From an uncultured Coriobacteriales bacterium (lineage in GTDB: Bacteria; Actinomycetota; Coriobacteriia; Coriobacteriales; UMGS124), in the NCBI GenBank assembly GCA_902464015.1, contig CABQHM010000065.1:1-17405 (forward strand): 17,405 nt of DNA. The letters run 5' to 3'. Below the pieces are notes generated by a model. The model ran no database searches. It was not told the origin of the DNA and saw only the letters and a program-made list of their open reading frames with translations. The position numbers and the translations under genes were made by a program. This document shows, in pieces, positions 7,626 through 14,351 of the stretch (position 1 is the first letter of the stretch; each line of letters opens with the position of its first letter).

Positions 7626-8680
7626 TAGTCCACCAGCTCCCCATAAAGCCGCACCAGCTCTTCCACGTTTCGCTCGATGTTGAAGTGGTCGGAAATGGTT
7701 TGCCTGCCGGCGGAGCCGATACTCATGCGAAGATCCCGAGAATCCATCAGGTTGCAAAGTAATTCCGAGAGTCTCGCCTCGTCATCGACGGGCATCAGAT
7801 AACCGTTGACGCCGTCCTCGATGACCTGCGGCACACCGCCCACGGGCGTGGCAATCGTCGGCACGCCGTGCGCCATAGCCTCGAGCACGCTCATGGGCAT
7901 GCCCTCGTTTTTTGACGGCAAACAGTAGATGCCCGCACGCTCAAAGAGTCTTTCTTTGTCCTCGCCGGTAATCCAGCCCAAGAACTCGCAGCGGTCGGCG
8001 ATGCCAAGTTCACGGGCTAGAGCCCCATAGCGCTCCGGGTACCCGTCGCCACCGAAAAGCAATTTCGCGTCGGGATGCTGTTCGAGCATCCTCTTTGATG
8101 AGCGTAGGAGCACATCGGGGCTCTTACGCGCATCAAGACGTCCCAAAAAAAGGACGTCTTGATGCGAACATGGCGAGCATGGCCGAGCTGGCACAGGCAC
8201 CGCATTGTGTAGAACATGTAGCTTGTCCCCTTCGCAAACATGTTGCTTGAGAAGGTAGTCTCTCCACTCTTCCGACAAAACGATAACGCCAGCGCAACGA
8301 TGAAATGTGCTACGGATTTCTTCGCGCTGCGAATCATCGCATTCGTTTTCAAACCAAAGCGCGAACTCACTCGCGTGAAGATGCAAGACGACAGGTACTC
8401 TCTTTCGAAAAGCAGCGTCAATAAACACTTTTTTGCGTCTATAGCTTCCACGCGATGCCATATGGACATGAACAAGGTCGCATCTCCCAAGTTCACGCAA
8501 AAAAGCCTGATAAGCTTTCGCTGCAACTGCGAGCTTCTTCGCCCTGCTTCCCTCTTCGGAGGTCGATATGAATACAGCCTCATCCCCTCTGCTGCGCACC
8601 GCTTCAAGGATGTTCTTTTCGACCGTAGCCATGCCGCCCATTGCGCCTGGATTGGGACCAATCATCAAAACGTTAGGCAT
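7625..8680 (-). CDS. GT4-family glycosyltransferase
   Basis: This 351-residue GT-B enzyme has an N-terminal GPNPGAMGGMATV loop (8-20), VHVHMASRGS (70-79), HLHASEF (100-106), HNAV (158-161), GRLDARKSPD (180-189), GGDG (210-213) and the retaining GT4 EX7E motif at E259-E267 within PSKNEGMPMSVLEAMAHG. It adds one sugar to the growing repeat unit from a nucleotide or prenyl-phosphate donor. The start is ambiguous: GTG 8689, ATG 8686 and ATG 8680 are all in frame. ATG 8680 has TAGGTGA at good spacing and the family-like MPNVLMIG, so I choose it; it overlaps the previous gene by 8 nt. GC content dips to about 48% in places, below its neighbours, and the gene contains a 15-bp perfect inverted repeat at 8129..8166. 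Confidence 0.9.
   Translation of the reverse strand: MPNVLMIGPNPGAMGGMATVEKNILEAVRSRGDEAVFISTSEEGSRAKKLAVAAKAYQAFLRELGRCDLVHVHMASRGSYRRKKVFIDAAFRKRVPVVLHLHASEFALWFENECDDSQREEIRSTFHRCAGVIVLSEEWRDYLLKQHVCEGDKLHVLHNAVPVPARPCSPCSHQDVLFLGRLDARKSPDVLLRSSKRMLEQHPDAKLLFGGDGYPERYGALARELGIADRCEFLGWITGEDKERLFERAGIYCLPSKNEGMPMSVLEAMAHGVPTIATPVGGVPQVIEDGVNGYLMPVDDEARLSELLCNLMDSRDLRMSIGSAGRQTISDHFNIERNVEELVRLYGELVD
8129..8166. repeat. 15-bp perfect inverted repeat with an A7/T7 loop inside the GT4 gene
   Basis: The arms CGCATCAAGACGTCC (8129..8143) and GGACGTCTTGATGCG (8152..8166) are perfectly complementary and separated by 8 nt (CAAAAAAA on the plus strand). In the coding strand the loop is T7G, within the codons for residues 172-184 (HQDVLFLGRLDAR), the start of the C-terminal GT4 lobe. 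The mRNA would form a very stable hairpin, and the T7 run is a potential slippage tract. It is not a terminator in the sense direction because no U-tract follows the 3' arm. Confidence 0.9.
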
Positions 8681-9626
8681 CGTCATCACCTACACCGCCC
8701 ATTCTGGACGGCGCAGCTTGATGCGGCGCGTAATTGGGGTCGCCGACCAGCGGCAGCACGAACAGATTTCCAAGCTCGCAGTCGAGACGATCCGGCTGCG
8801 CCTCGGCAGCATAGAACGGATCGTACCCTCCCCCGGTGTAAAAAGTCATCTCACCGAAGTAGGGCTTTCCCGAGATGTTATACCAATCCACGCGCACATG
8901 TGGGAAACCCGCCGCCAGCTTCTCGGCAAGTCCGAGCATCAACTCATAGTTCTCGGGCTTCTCGGTCGGCTTGTGATCAGACACCTCGTGGTCGATGTCC
9001 CCTCGCTGTTCCCAGTCGGGGGTAAAGTACTGCATGTCATGCGCAGTGAAGCGGTCGGCGTCGGTCTGAACGAGCACCGCCTTGCCATCGAAGCAGTAAA
9101 ACTTGTAGTCAGTAGGCGTTTCCCTGCCCGGCTCGTTGAGATACGCCTCGGCCACAACACGCGGCGTTATACCCTTGTAGGCCCACTCGCGACCCTGCCA
9201 ATACCAATTGCGGCGAAGAGCCACGCGTAGGCGCTTCTTAGCATCCTCGAAGTCGAACTTGGTCTTGTCCGTGCATACAAAGGTGCTCTGTGAGTCGTGC
9301 GTGCACTTCAGTACGAACTTTTCCGGCAGCTCGTCTAAATTAATTTCGTCAACGCTGTTAAAGACACCGTAAAGCGGCACAAGATATTCAGAGCCAATGC
9401 GCTCCTCGACAAAAGAACGAACGGCATATTTGTCGGCAAGCTGCGTCAAAACAGGGTTGAGGTAGTTCAACTTGTACCACTGAAGCTTCTCGTTAAATGT
9501 CTTGGGATGCTCGAAATCGGGCGCGTAGTGAAGCTTAGCTTTGAAGTACATGCGCATGTACGCCTTGTCGGGGATGAAGCGCAGGCTATTCTTGAGCGAC
9601 AGCGTAAATCGTTTCTTAAGCCTCAT
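8673..9626 (-). CDS. TupA-type ATP-grasp protein (teichuronopeptide-synthesis-like)
   Basis: This 317-residue protein matches the TupA-like ATP-grasp family: PKTFNEKLQWYKL (41-53), TQLADKYAVRSFVEERIG (61-78), EKFVLKCTHDSQS (102-114), NWYWQGREWAYK (140-151), TDYKFYCFDGKA (172-183) and VRVDWYN followed by GKPYFGEMTFYTGGG (253-267). Founding member TupA of an alkaliphilic Bacillus is needed for teichuronopeptide; family members are often loosely called glycosyltransferases. ATP-grasp chemistry would form an acyl-phosphate and then an amide, so it may attach an amino acid to a uronic acid, consistent with the adjacent wecB/wecC pair; this is inference. The start ATG at 9626 overlaps the wecB end by 11 nt and has GGGAGG upstream. 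The last 20 residues (acidic GGVGDDDA end) look poorly conserved. Confidence 0.85.
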   Translation of the reverse strand: MRLKKRFTLSLKNSLRFIPDKAYMRMYFKAKLHYAPDFEHPKTFNEKLQWYKLNYLNPVLTQLADKYAVRSFVEERIGSEYLVPLYGVFNSVDEINLDELPEKFVLKCTHDSQSTFVCTDKTKFDFEDAKKRLRVALRRNWYWQGREWAYKGITPRVVAEAYLNEPGRETPTDYKFYCFDGKAVLVQTDADRFTAHDMQYFTPDWEQRGDIDHEVSDHKPTEKPENYELMLGLAEKLAAGFPHVRVDWYNISGKPYFGEMTFYTGGGYDPFYAAEAQPDRLDCELGNLFVLPLVGDPNYAPHQAAPSRMGGVGDDDA

Positions 9627-10722
9627 TGGTACCTCCCAGTACGTCTGCGATACGCTCACTGGCATGTCCATCGCCATAGGGGTTCGAGGCATGGCTCATG
9701 GCTGCGTACTCTGCTTCGTCGGAGAGCAGACGGCTAAACTCGCGGTAAATCACATCTTCCTCGGTACCAACAAGCTTGAGCGTGCCGGCGGCCACACCTT
9801 CGGGGCGCTCGGTGGTGTCGCGCATCACGAGCACCGGCTTACCCAGGCTCGGCGCCTCTTCCTGGATGCCACCCGAATCTGTGAGAATGAGATGGCTCGC
9901 CGCCATGAAGTTGTGAAAGTCGAGCACCTCGAGCGGATCGATGATGCGCAGACGGTCAAAACCATCCAACTCCTCATGCGCCGCTTTGCGCACCAAGGGG
10001 TTCATGTGTATGGGGTATATCGCCTTGGTGTCGGGATGCTCCTCCATCACGCGGCGGATAGCGCGGAACATGCGGTGCATGGGCTCGCCCAGGTTCTCGC
10101 GGCGGTGCGCAGTAATAAGTATCAGGCGGCTTCCCTTCGCCCAATCAAGCTCCGGGTGGCTATACTCAGCGTGCACCGTAGTGCGCAGGGCATCGATGCC
10201 AGTGTTGCCGGTCACCCATATCTTTTCTGCGGGCTTGCCCTCGTTAAGCAGGTTCTTCCTGCTCGCATCGGTAGGTGCGAAGTAATACCCAGCAACGATA
10301 TCCACCGCCTGGCGATTGAACTCCTCCGGCCAGGGCGAGTAGATATCGTGGGTGCGCAGGCCTGCCTCGACATGACCCACGGGAATCTGCAGGTAGAAGC
10401 AGGCCAAGGCGGCGGCAAAGCTCGTCGTGGTGTCGCCATGGACGAGCACCACGTCTGGTTTTTCCTCTTCGAGGACGACCTTGAGCTTCAGCAGCACGTC
10501 GCACGTCACGTCGAAGAGCGTCTGCCCGGGCTTCATGATTGCCAGATCATGGTCGGGCACAACATCAAAGACGCTAAGCACCTGGTCGAGCATCTCGCGA
10601 TGCTGCCCCGTGACGGTCACGACAGTCTGAAACTCGGCAGGGCGCGCCTTCAGCTCGTTCACGAGCGGGCACATCTTGATGGCCTCCGGGCGCGTCCCGA
10701 AGACAAGCATTACCTTCTTCAA
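9616..10722 (-). CDS. wecB: UDP-N-acetylglucosamine 2-epimerase (non-hydrolysing)
   Basis: This 368-residue protein carries the full WecB/MnaA signature: FGTRPEAIKM (8-17), HGDTTTSFAAALA, VGHVEAGLRT, PEEFNRQ, ITAHRRENLG, IHMNPLV, LTDSGGIQEEAPSLGKPVLV, TERPEG and NPYGDG. It interconverts UDP-GlcNAc and UDP-ManNAc in the cytoplasm. The neighbouring dehydrogenase would oxidise UDP-ManNAc to UDP-ManNAcA. The TTG at 10722 is taken as the start because GGGAG sits 8 nt upstream and the product then starts KKVMLVFGTRPEAIK like its relatives; an ATG at 10710 would remove only four residues. It follows wecC by 29 nt and overlaps the TupA-like gene by 11 nt. Confidence 0.95.
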   Translation of the reverse strand: MKKVMLVFGTRPEAIKMCPLVNELKARPAEFQTVVTVTGQHREMLDQVLSVFDVVPDHDLAIMKPGQTLFDVTCDVLLKLKVVLEEEKPDVVLVHGDTTTSFAAALACFYLQIPVGHVEAGLRTHDIYSPWPEEFNRQAVDIVAGYYFAPTDASRKNLLNEGKPAEKIWVTGNTGIDALRTTVHAEYSHPELDWAKGSRLILITAHRRENLGEPMHRMFRAIRRVMEEHPDTKAIYPIHMNPLVRKAAHEELDGFDRLRIIDPLEVLDFHNFMAASHLILTDSGGIQEEAPSLGKPVLVMRDTTERPEGVAAGTLKLVGTEEDVIYREFSRLLSDEAEYAAMSHASNPYGDGHASERIADVLGGTNEA

Positions 10723-10751
10723 ACCTGCTTCTCCCTGAGTCTCTGCGAAAT

Positions 10752-11969
10752 TTAGAGCTTGTAGACGTTCTCGCCGTTGCCGCACACGTTGCGCGGGTCG
10801 ATGAGGATGCGGTCACCGAAGATCTCGGGCTTGCCCTTGATCTGGGAGTGGCCAACCATCACGATCACCATCTCGAGGCCGTCCAGGAACTCCTCCATGG
10901 AGTGCACCTGGCCCGGCACCTCGTCGCGCTCCACCCACGGGTCGTACACCTTCACTGCGCCGCCGCACAGGTGCTCCTCCATTGCCTCGAGCATCTGCAG
11001 CGTGGGGCTCTCGCGCACGTCGTCCACGTTCTCCTTGTAGGTCAGACCGTAGATGCCCACCTTGGACGCGTCGGTGATGCCGTGTTCCTTCATGGCCTCG
11101 TGGGCGCGCTGCAGCACGTACTCGGGCATGCTCGCATTGGTCTGGAGCGCCAGGCGGATGAAGTTCGCCGTCTCGGGGTAGTCGCCGACGAGGAACCAGG
11201 GGTCGACCGGGATGCAGTGGCCGCCCACGCCGGGACCGGGCTGCAGGATGTTCACGCGCGGGTGCTTGTTGGCGATGCGGATGACCTCGGCCACGTCCAT
11301 GCCGCCGATGCGGCAGATCTTGGCCAGCTCGTTGGAGAAGGCGATGTTGATTGCGCGGAAGGTGTTCTCCACGACCTTGGTCATCTCGGCCGTGCGGATG
11401 TCGGTGACGGAAATCTCGCCCTGGCAGAAGCTGGCGTACACCTTGGCGACGCGCTCGCCGACCTCAGGGTCGTCGGCGCCGATGGTGCGGTTGTTGTGCA
11501 GCAGCTCGTAGACCATGTTGCCCGGGATGATGCGCTCCGGGGCGTGCACGAGGCTGACGTCCTGACGCCCAGCCTCCTCGAGCAACGGGCGCACGAAGCG
11601 GTCCACGGTGTTGGGCGAGATGGTGGACTCGATCACGAGCACGGCGTCTTTCGGGGCAACCTCAAGCACCGTCTTGCAGGCGGCAACCACATAGCAGGGG
11701 TCGATCTTCTTGTCCAGCTTGTCGTAGGGGGTGGGAACGCTCACGATGTAGGTGTCGCACACCTGGTATTCGGTCGTGAACTTGATGCCCGTCTTCAGCG
11801 CCTCGGCGAACAGCTCGTCCAGGCCGTCCTCCTTGAAGGTGGTATGGCCGGCGTTGAGTGTCGCGACGAGCTCCTTGTTGTAGTCGGTGCCCACAACCTC
11901 CACGCCGTGCGTGGCCATCATGAGTGCGGTGGGAAGACCGATGTAGCCCAGACCAATAACGTTAACCAT
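10752..11969 (-). CDS. wecC: UDP-N-acetyl-D-mannosamine dehydrogenase (WecC type)
   Basis: This 405-residue member of the UDP-sugar dehydrogenase family has an N-terminal Rossmann motif GLGYIGLPTA (5-14), SVPTPYDK, ESTISPNTV, HAPERIIPGN, the central helix region with AEMTKVVENTFRAINIAF, and the catalytic cysteine (Cys252) in GGHCIPVDPWFL. The C-terminal domain contains GLTYKENVDDVRESP. The HCIPVDPWF form of the active site and adjacency to wecB favour UDP-ManNAc over UDP-Glc as substrate; two rounds of NAD+-dependent oxidation give UDP-ManNAcA. The ATG at 11969 has AGGTGA 8 nt upstream and overlaps the preceding wecG-like gene by 8 nt, so translation is probably coupled. GC is about 70%, clearly higher than its upstream neighbour. 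Confidence 0.93.
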   Translation of the reverse strand: MVNVIGLGYIGLPTALMMATHGVEVVGTDYNKELVATLNAGHTTFKEDGLDELFAEALKTGIKFTTEYQVCDTYIVSVPTPYDKLDKKIDPCYVVAACKTVLEVAPKDAVLVIESTISPNTVDRFVRPLLEEAGRQDVSLVHAPERIIPGNMVYELLHNNRTIGADDPEVGERVAKVYASFCQGEISVTDIRTAEMTKVVENTFRAINIAFSNELAKICRIGGMDVAEVIRIANKHPRVNILQPGPGVGGHCIPVDPWFLVGDYPETANFIRLALQTNASMPEYVLQRAHEAMKEHGITDASKVGIYGLTYKENVDDVRESPTLQMLEAMEEHLCGGAVKVYDPWVERDEVPGQVHSMEEFLDGLEMVIVMVGHSQIKGKPEIFGDRILIDPRNVCGNGENVYKL

Positions 11970-12744
11970 TTTGCTTTTCACCTTTCTTAGCATGCTTGTA
12001 CTTCAACGTAAGCAGAACAAACTTTGCGTTGCCGACGATATAGCGCTTCCAGAGTCTTCCCGGCTCTTGGATGAATCGGTAGAACCATTCAAGGCTGTGA
12101 TCTTGCATCCATTTAGGGGCGCGGTCGGTCACGCCTGCCACAACATCGAAGCTGCCGCCAACTCCCATTACAAACGGAATGCCAATCTGCTTCAAATACT
12201 TATGAACCCAGTACTCCTTCTTCGGAGAACTGAAAGCAACGAACATCATATCCGCGCCAGAAGATGCCATGTCTTGCACAATCTGCGGCTCATCAGCTTC
12301 GGTAAAGTAGCCATTCCTGTATCCGACAATTCGAATGCCAGGGTAACGCTCCTCAAAAATCACCTTGACCTTGGTAACGACCTCCTCTTTTGCACCAAAG
12401 AGGTAAATTCCATAACCCTTTTCTGCCGCTATTTCAACAAGGCGAAGAAAAAGGTCAATGCCAGTCACGCGTTCTTTGAGAGGTACACCGAGCTCCTTGG
12501 CTGCCCACACAATGGACGCACCATCGGCATTGATGAGCGGGCATTCGTTAACAATTTCCGCGAGGCCAGAATCGGCCTCCATCAAGTTGACCTTCGAAGC
12601 GTTGACAACAACGTGCTGGATGGGGACCCCAGCCTGGATAATGTCTTCGACTTCTTTGACTGTTTCTTCAAGCGTCAGCGCATTAACATATGTATTCAGA
12701 ATAGGAAAGCGTTTTGGTGCCATTGCTACTTCTTTTTCGTTCAA
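11962..12744 (-). CDS. WecG/TagA/CpsF-family glycosyltransferase (ManNAc/ManNAcA transferase)
   Basis: This 260-residue protein has VVVNASKVNLMEAD (45-58), INADGASIVWAA (71-82, the conserved Asp of GT26), RVTGIDLF, YLFGAKEE, GYRNGYF, FVAFSSPKKEYW and MGVGGSFDVVAGVTDRAPKW, with the aromatic C-terminus EWFYRFIQEPGRLWKRY. GT26 enzymes add ManNAc (TagA) or ManNAcA (WecG) to GlcNAc-diphospho-undecaprenol at the inner membrane face. With wecB and wecC directly following, ManNAcA is the likelier donor. The TTG at 12744 is preferred because AGGAG lies 6 nt upstream; an in-frame ATG at 12723 lacks a good site. It is 9 nt after the phosphoglycosyl transferase gene. Its GC content (near 50% in places) is far below wecC. 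Confidence 0.92.
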   Translation of the reverse strand: MNEKEVAMAPKRFPILNTYVNALTLEETVKEVEDIIQAGVPIQHVVVNASKVNLMEADSGLAEIVNECPLINADGASIVWAAKELGVPLKERVTGIDLFLRLVEIAAEKGYGIYLFGAKEEVVTKVKVIFEERYPGIRIVGYRNGYFTEADEPQIVQDMASSGADMMFVAFSSPKKEYWVHKYLKQIGIPFVMGVGGSFDVVAGVTDRAPKWMQDHSLEWFYRFIQEPGRLWKRYIVGNAKFVLLTLKYKHAKKGEKQNG

Positions 12745-12753
12745 CAGGATCTC

Positions 12754-13512
12754 CTAGTGCCCCTGCGCCGTGAGAACTACGCCCACGGTTTGAATAATTA
12801 GCTTGATATCGTTCTTTACAGAACATGTCTTGATATAAAGAAGGTCGAGATCAATCCACTCGTCAAAAGTGACGGCGTCGCGGTTTCGATGCGCCTGCCA
12901 ATAGCAGGTCATGCCCGGCTTTATCAGCAAGCGCTGGGCTTGGTACGGCGTGTAAGTCGCGGCTTCACTGGGCAACGCGGGACGCGGGCCCACGGTGCTC
13001 ATCTGGCCAAATAGCACGTTCAGGAACTGGGGCAACTCGTCGATTGACGTCTTGCGAATAAAACGCCCCACGCGAGTTACACGCGGGTCGTTTTTCATCT
13101 TAAAAACAGGGCCCGTCTTTTCGTTCTGAGCCCGAAGCTCGGCAAGCTTCTCCTCCGCGTCGACGCACATAGAGCGGAACTTCCACATGCGGAAGCGCCT
13201 GCCATCGCGACCCACGCGCTCCTGTCCAAAAAAGACGGGACCCGAGGGGTCATCAATCTTGATGGCGATGGCGACAATCAGAAAAAGCCAGCTCAACAGA
13301 AGCAGCACGGCCGCACTGAACACGAGGTCAAAGCCACGCTTGAGCACGCGATAGACCGGGCGGCTCTCGCGGAGCTCCTTGGCAGCCTGCGTTACCTCGG
13401 GGTCCTCGGCGATGGCTGCTGCACGGGTGTCGAAGTCGAGCACCGCGCCAGCGCGTTTGTCGCGCGGGGTCGCCTCTTCGCAATCCATGGCTGCACTTTG
13501 GGCTACAGACAT
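12754..13512 (-). CDS. Membrane phosphoglycosyl transferase (polyprenyl-phosphate sugar-1-phosphate transferase)
   Basis: This 252-residue protein belongs to the bacterial sugar transferase (PglC/WbaP core) family. It has KRGFDLVFSAAVLL and one hydrophobic segment (about 62-85, the re-entrant helix), FRMWKFRSM (107-115), KNDPRVTRVGRFIRKTSIDELPQ broken around the catalytic Asp158-Glu159 dyad, STVGPRPALPSE, and KPGMTCYWQ. It starts synthesis by moving a sugar-1-phosphate from UDP-sugar to undecaprenyl phosphate. The donor cannot be read from sequence; GlcNAc would suit the following WecG-type enzyme. The first 55 residues are charged and soluble-looking, unlike the four-helix domain of WbaP. 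The ATG at 13512 has GGGGG 7 nt upstream, 49 nt after the NusG-paralog stop. Confidence 0.92.
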   Translation of the reverse strand: MSVAQSAAMDCEEATPRDKRAGAVLDFDTRAAAIAEDPEVTQAAKELRESRPVYRVLKRGFDLVFSAAVLLLLSWLFLIVAIAIKIDDPSGPVFFGQERVGRDGRRFRMWKFRSMCVDAEEKLAELRAQNEKTGPVFKMKNDPRVTRVGRFIRKTSIDELPQFLNVLFGQMSTVGPRPALPSEAATYTPYQAQRLLIKPGMTCYWQAHRNRDAVTFDEWIDLDLLYIKTCSVKNDIKLIIQTVGVVLTAQGH

Positions 13513-13561
13513 ATCTGCGCCCCCGCACTAGTCCCGATACTCACTTCTCCTGCACCCACAC

Positions 13562-14104
13562 TTACTTGCACGCCGCATCCTCTTCCACTGACTGCCTGCT
13601 CAAAATTGCCAGGCCCACCTTTGTTTTGAGTTTTCGTCCGAACATCTCGATCTCGAGGAAGGCGAGGCTCTTTTGGCGATTGACCGCACAAATCCATCCT
13701 TCGTGGCCCATGAGGGGCCCGCCGGTCACCACTACGTGGTCGCCTTCCATCACGGCCGTGGACATCTCAACGGTGCGCGCGCCCTTTCGGGTGAGCGCCT
13801 CGATCCATGCACGGTCGTGCTCGTCAAGGGGCAGGTACGTCTCTCCCATGGCGAGAACCCTCGTAAACTCAGGCACGCCGCGCAGCCTTGCGCGCAGCTC
13901 GTCGACGTCTGGCGTGACCGCCACCACATAGCCAGGAAACAGGATGCTCTGGCACATACGCCACTCGCCTTGGTACTTCTTCTGCGTTTCGTACCTGGGG
14001 GTAAAGACCTCCTCGAGCACCGTCGAAGGCACCAGGCGACGCATGAGGCGGCAGGTCGATTCCTCCTTGCCGGAGGTCACCTGAATGGCATACCAGTGAG
14101 ACAT
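13562..14104 (-). CDS. loaP: LoaP/RfaH-like NusG paralog (transcription antiterminator)
   Basis: This 180-residue specialised NusG paralog has an NGN domain with MSHWYAIQVTSGKEES at the start, EEVFTPRYETQKKYQGEW (31-48) and SILFPGYVV (53-61), then a KOW domain near VMEGDHVVVTGGPLMGHEGW split around 119-137. The FTPRYETQKKYQGEW plus FPGYV pattern is typical of the LoaP/UpxY/RfaH groups that load onto RNA polymerase and let it read through long polysaccharide operons. The ATG at 14104 has AAAGGAG at good spacing. It is the first gene of the 14-gene operon and its own leader carries an ops-like stem-loop. Of the paralog groups, LoaP is the best guess for a Gram-positive; the exact subgroup needs phylogeny. 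Confidence 0.9.
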   Translation of the reverse strand: MSHWYAIQVTSGKEESTCRLMRRLVPSTVLEEVFTPRYETQKKYQGEWRMCQSILFPGYVVAVTPDVDELRARLRGVPEFTRVLAMGETYLPLDEHDRAWIEALTRKGARTVEMSTAVMEGDHVVVTGGPLMGHEGWICAVNRQKSLAFLEIEMFGRKLKTKVGLAILSRQSVEEDAACK

Positions 14105-14138
14105 GCCAGGCTCCTTTCGGGTCATACGAAACGCGAAA

Positions 14139-14178
14139 GAAGCCACGCTAGCGCCCGTGGGCACCCGCGTAGGGCTTC
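14139..14178 (-). promoter_or_regulatory. ops-like stem-loop in the leader of the NusG-paralog operon
   Basis: In the sense (minus) direction the leader folds as GAAGCC, CU bulge, ACGC, GG, GUGCC, loop CACG, GGCGC, UA, GCGU, GGCUUC: helices of 6, 4 and 5 pairs with one symmetric internal loop. Its 3' arm contains GGCGCTAGCGT (complement of 14145..14155) followed by G, matching the RfaH-binding ops element GGCGGTAGCGT at 10 of 11 positions, including the pause-like G at -10 and T/G at the -1/+1 positions. It lies 34 nt upstream of the NusG-paralog start. Function as its loading site is inferred. Confidence 0.55.
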
Positions 14179-14246
14179 ACCACTTCGTAGAGAAAGACGT
14201 ATTCAACCCCTTGAGCCACCAAGACACACTCCGGGTGCTGCCCTGG

Positions 14247-14266
14247 CAAACATCAAGATATGTTTG
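14247..14266 (-). promoter_or_regulatory. Dyad at the predicted transcript 5' end
   Basis: CAAACAT and ATGTTTG are complementary 7-nt arms around a 6-nt centre, starting one or two bases after the transcription start predicted from the -10 box at 14275..14280. It could be a 5' stabilising hairpin in the mRNA or an operator overlapping the start site. Confidence 0.4.
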
Positions 14267-14274
14267 TATGTCGT

Positions 14275-14280
14275 ATTATA
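14275..14280 (-). promoter_or_regulatory. Promoter -10 box of the polysaccharide operon
   Basis: The minus strand reads TATAAT exactly here, giving a start near 14268 and a leader of about 164 nt to the NusG-paralog gene. The -35 region 16-18 nt upstream (around AGGCTC) is poor, so activation or another sigma contact may be needed. Confidence 0.55.
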
Positions 14281-14351
14281 CTACCCTCGCATTCAGTGAG
14301 CCTCCAGGTTGCGCGCGGATCCTTACATGAAGCCCACCTATTAATATGCCT

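Noticed and set aside
8240..9025. Long rightward open frame of about 261 codons across the GT4 and TupA-like genes
   Set aside because: It is antisense to two genes with clear family motifs, has a low-complexity basic composition and no family resemblance.
9546..9561. Perfect 16-bp palindrome GTACATGCGCATGTAC in the TupA-like gene
   Set aside because: It encodes a conserved-looking YMRMY stretch in a firmly coding region and can arise from the Met-Arg-Met codons; no regulatory context supports a site.
10848..11990. 380-codon rightward open frame antisense to wecC
   Set aside because: The frame mirrors GC-rich codons of wecC and its translation is rich in His/Val/Leu/Asp repeats typical of an antisense shadow.
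13513..13561. Possible second leader hairpin between the NusG paralog and the phosphoglycosyl transferase
   Set aside because: The 49-nt gap shows no stem longer than a few pairs; it holds only the ribosome site region.
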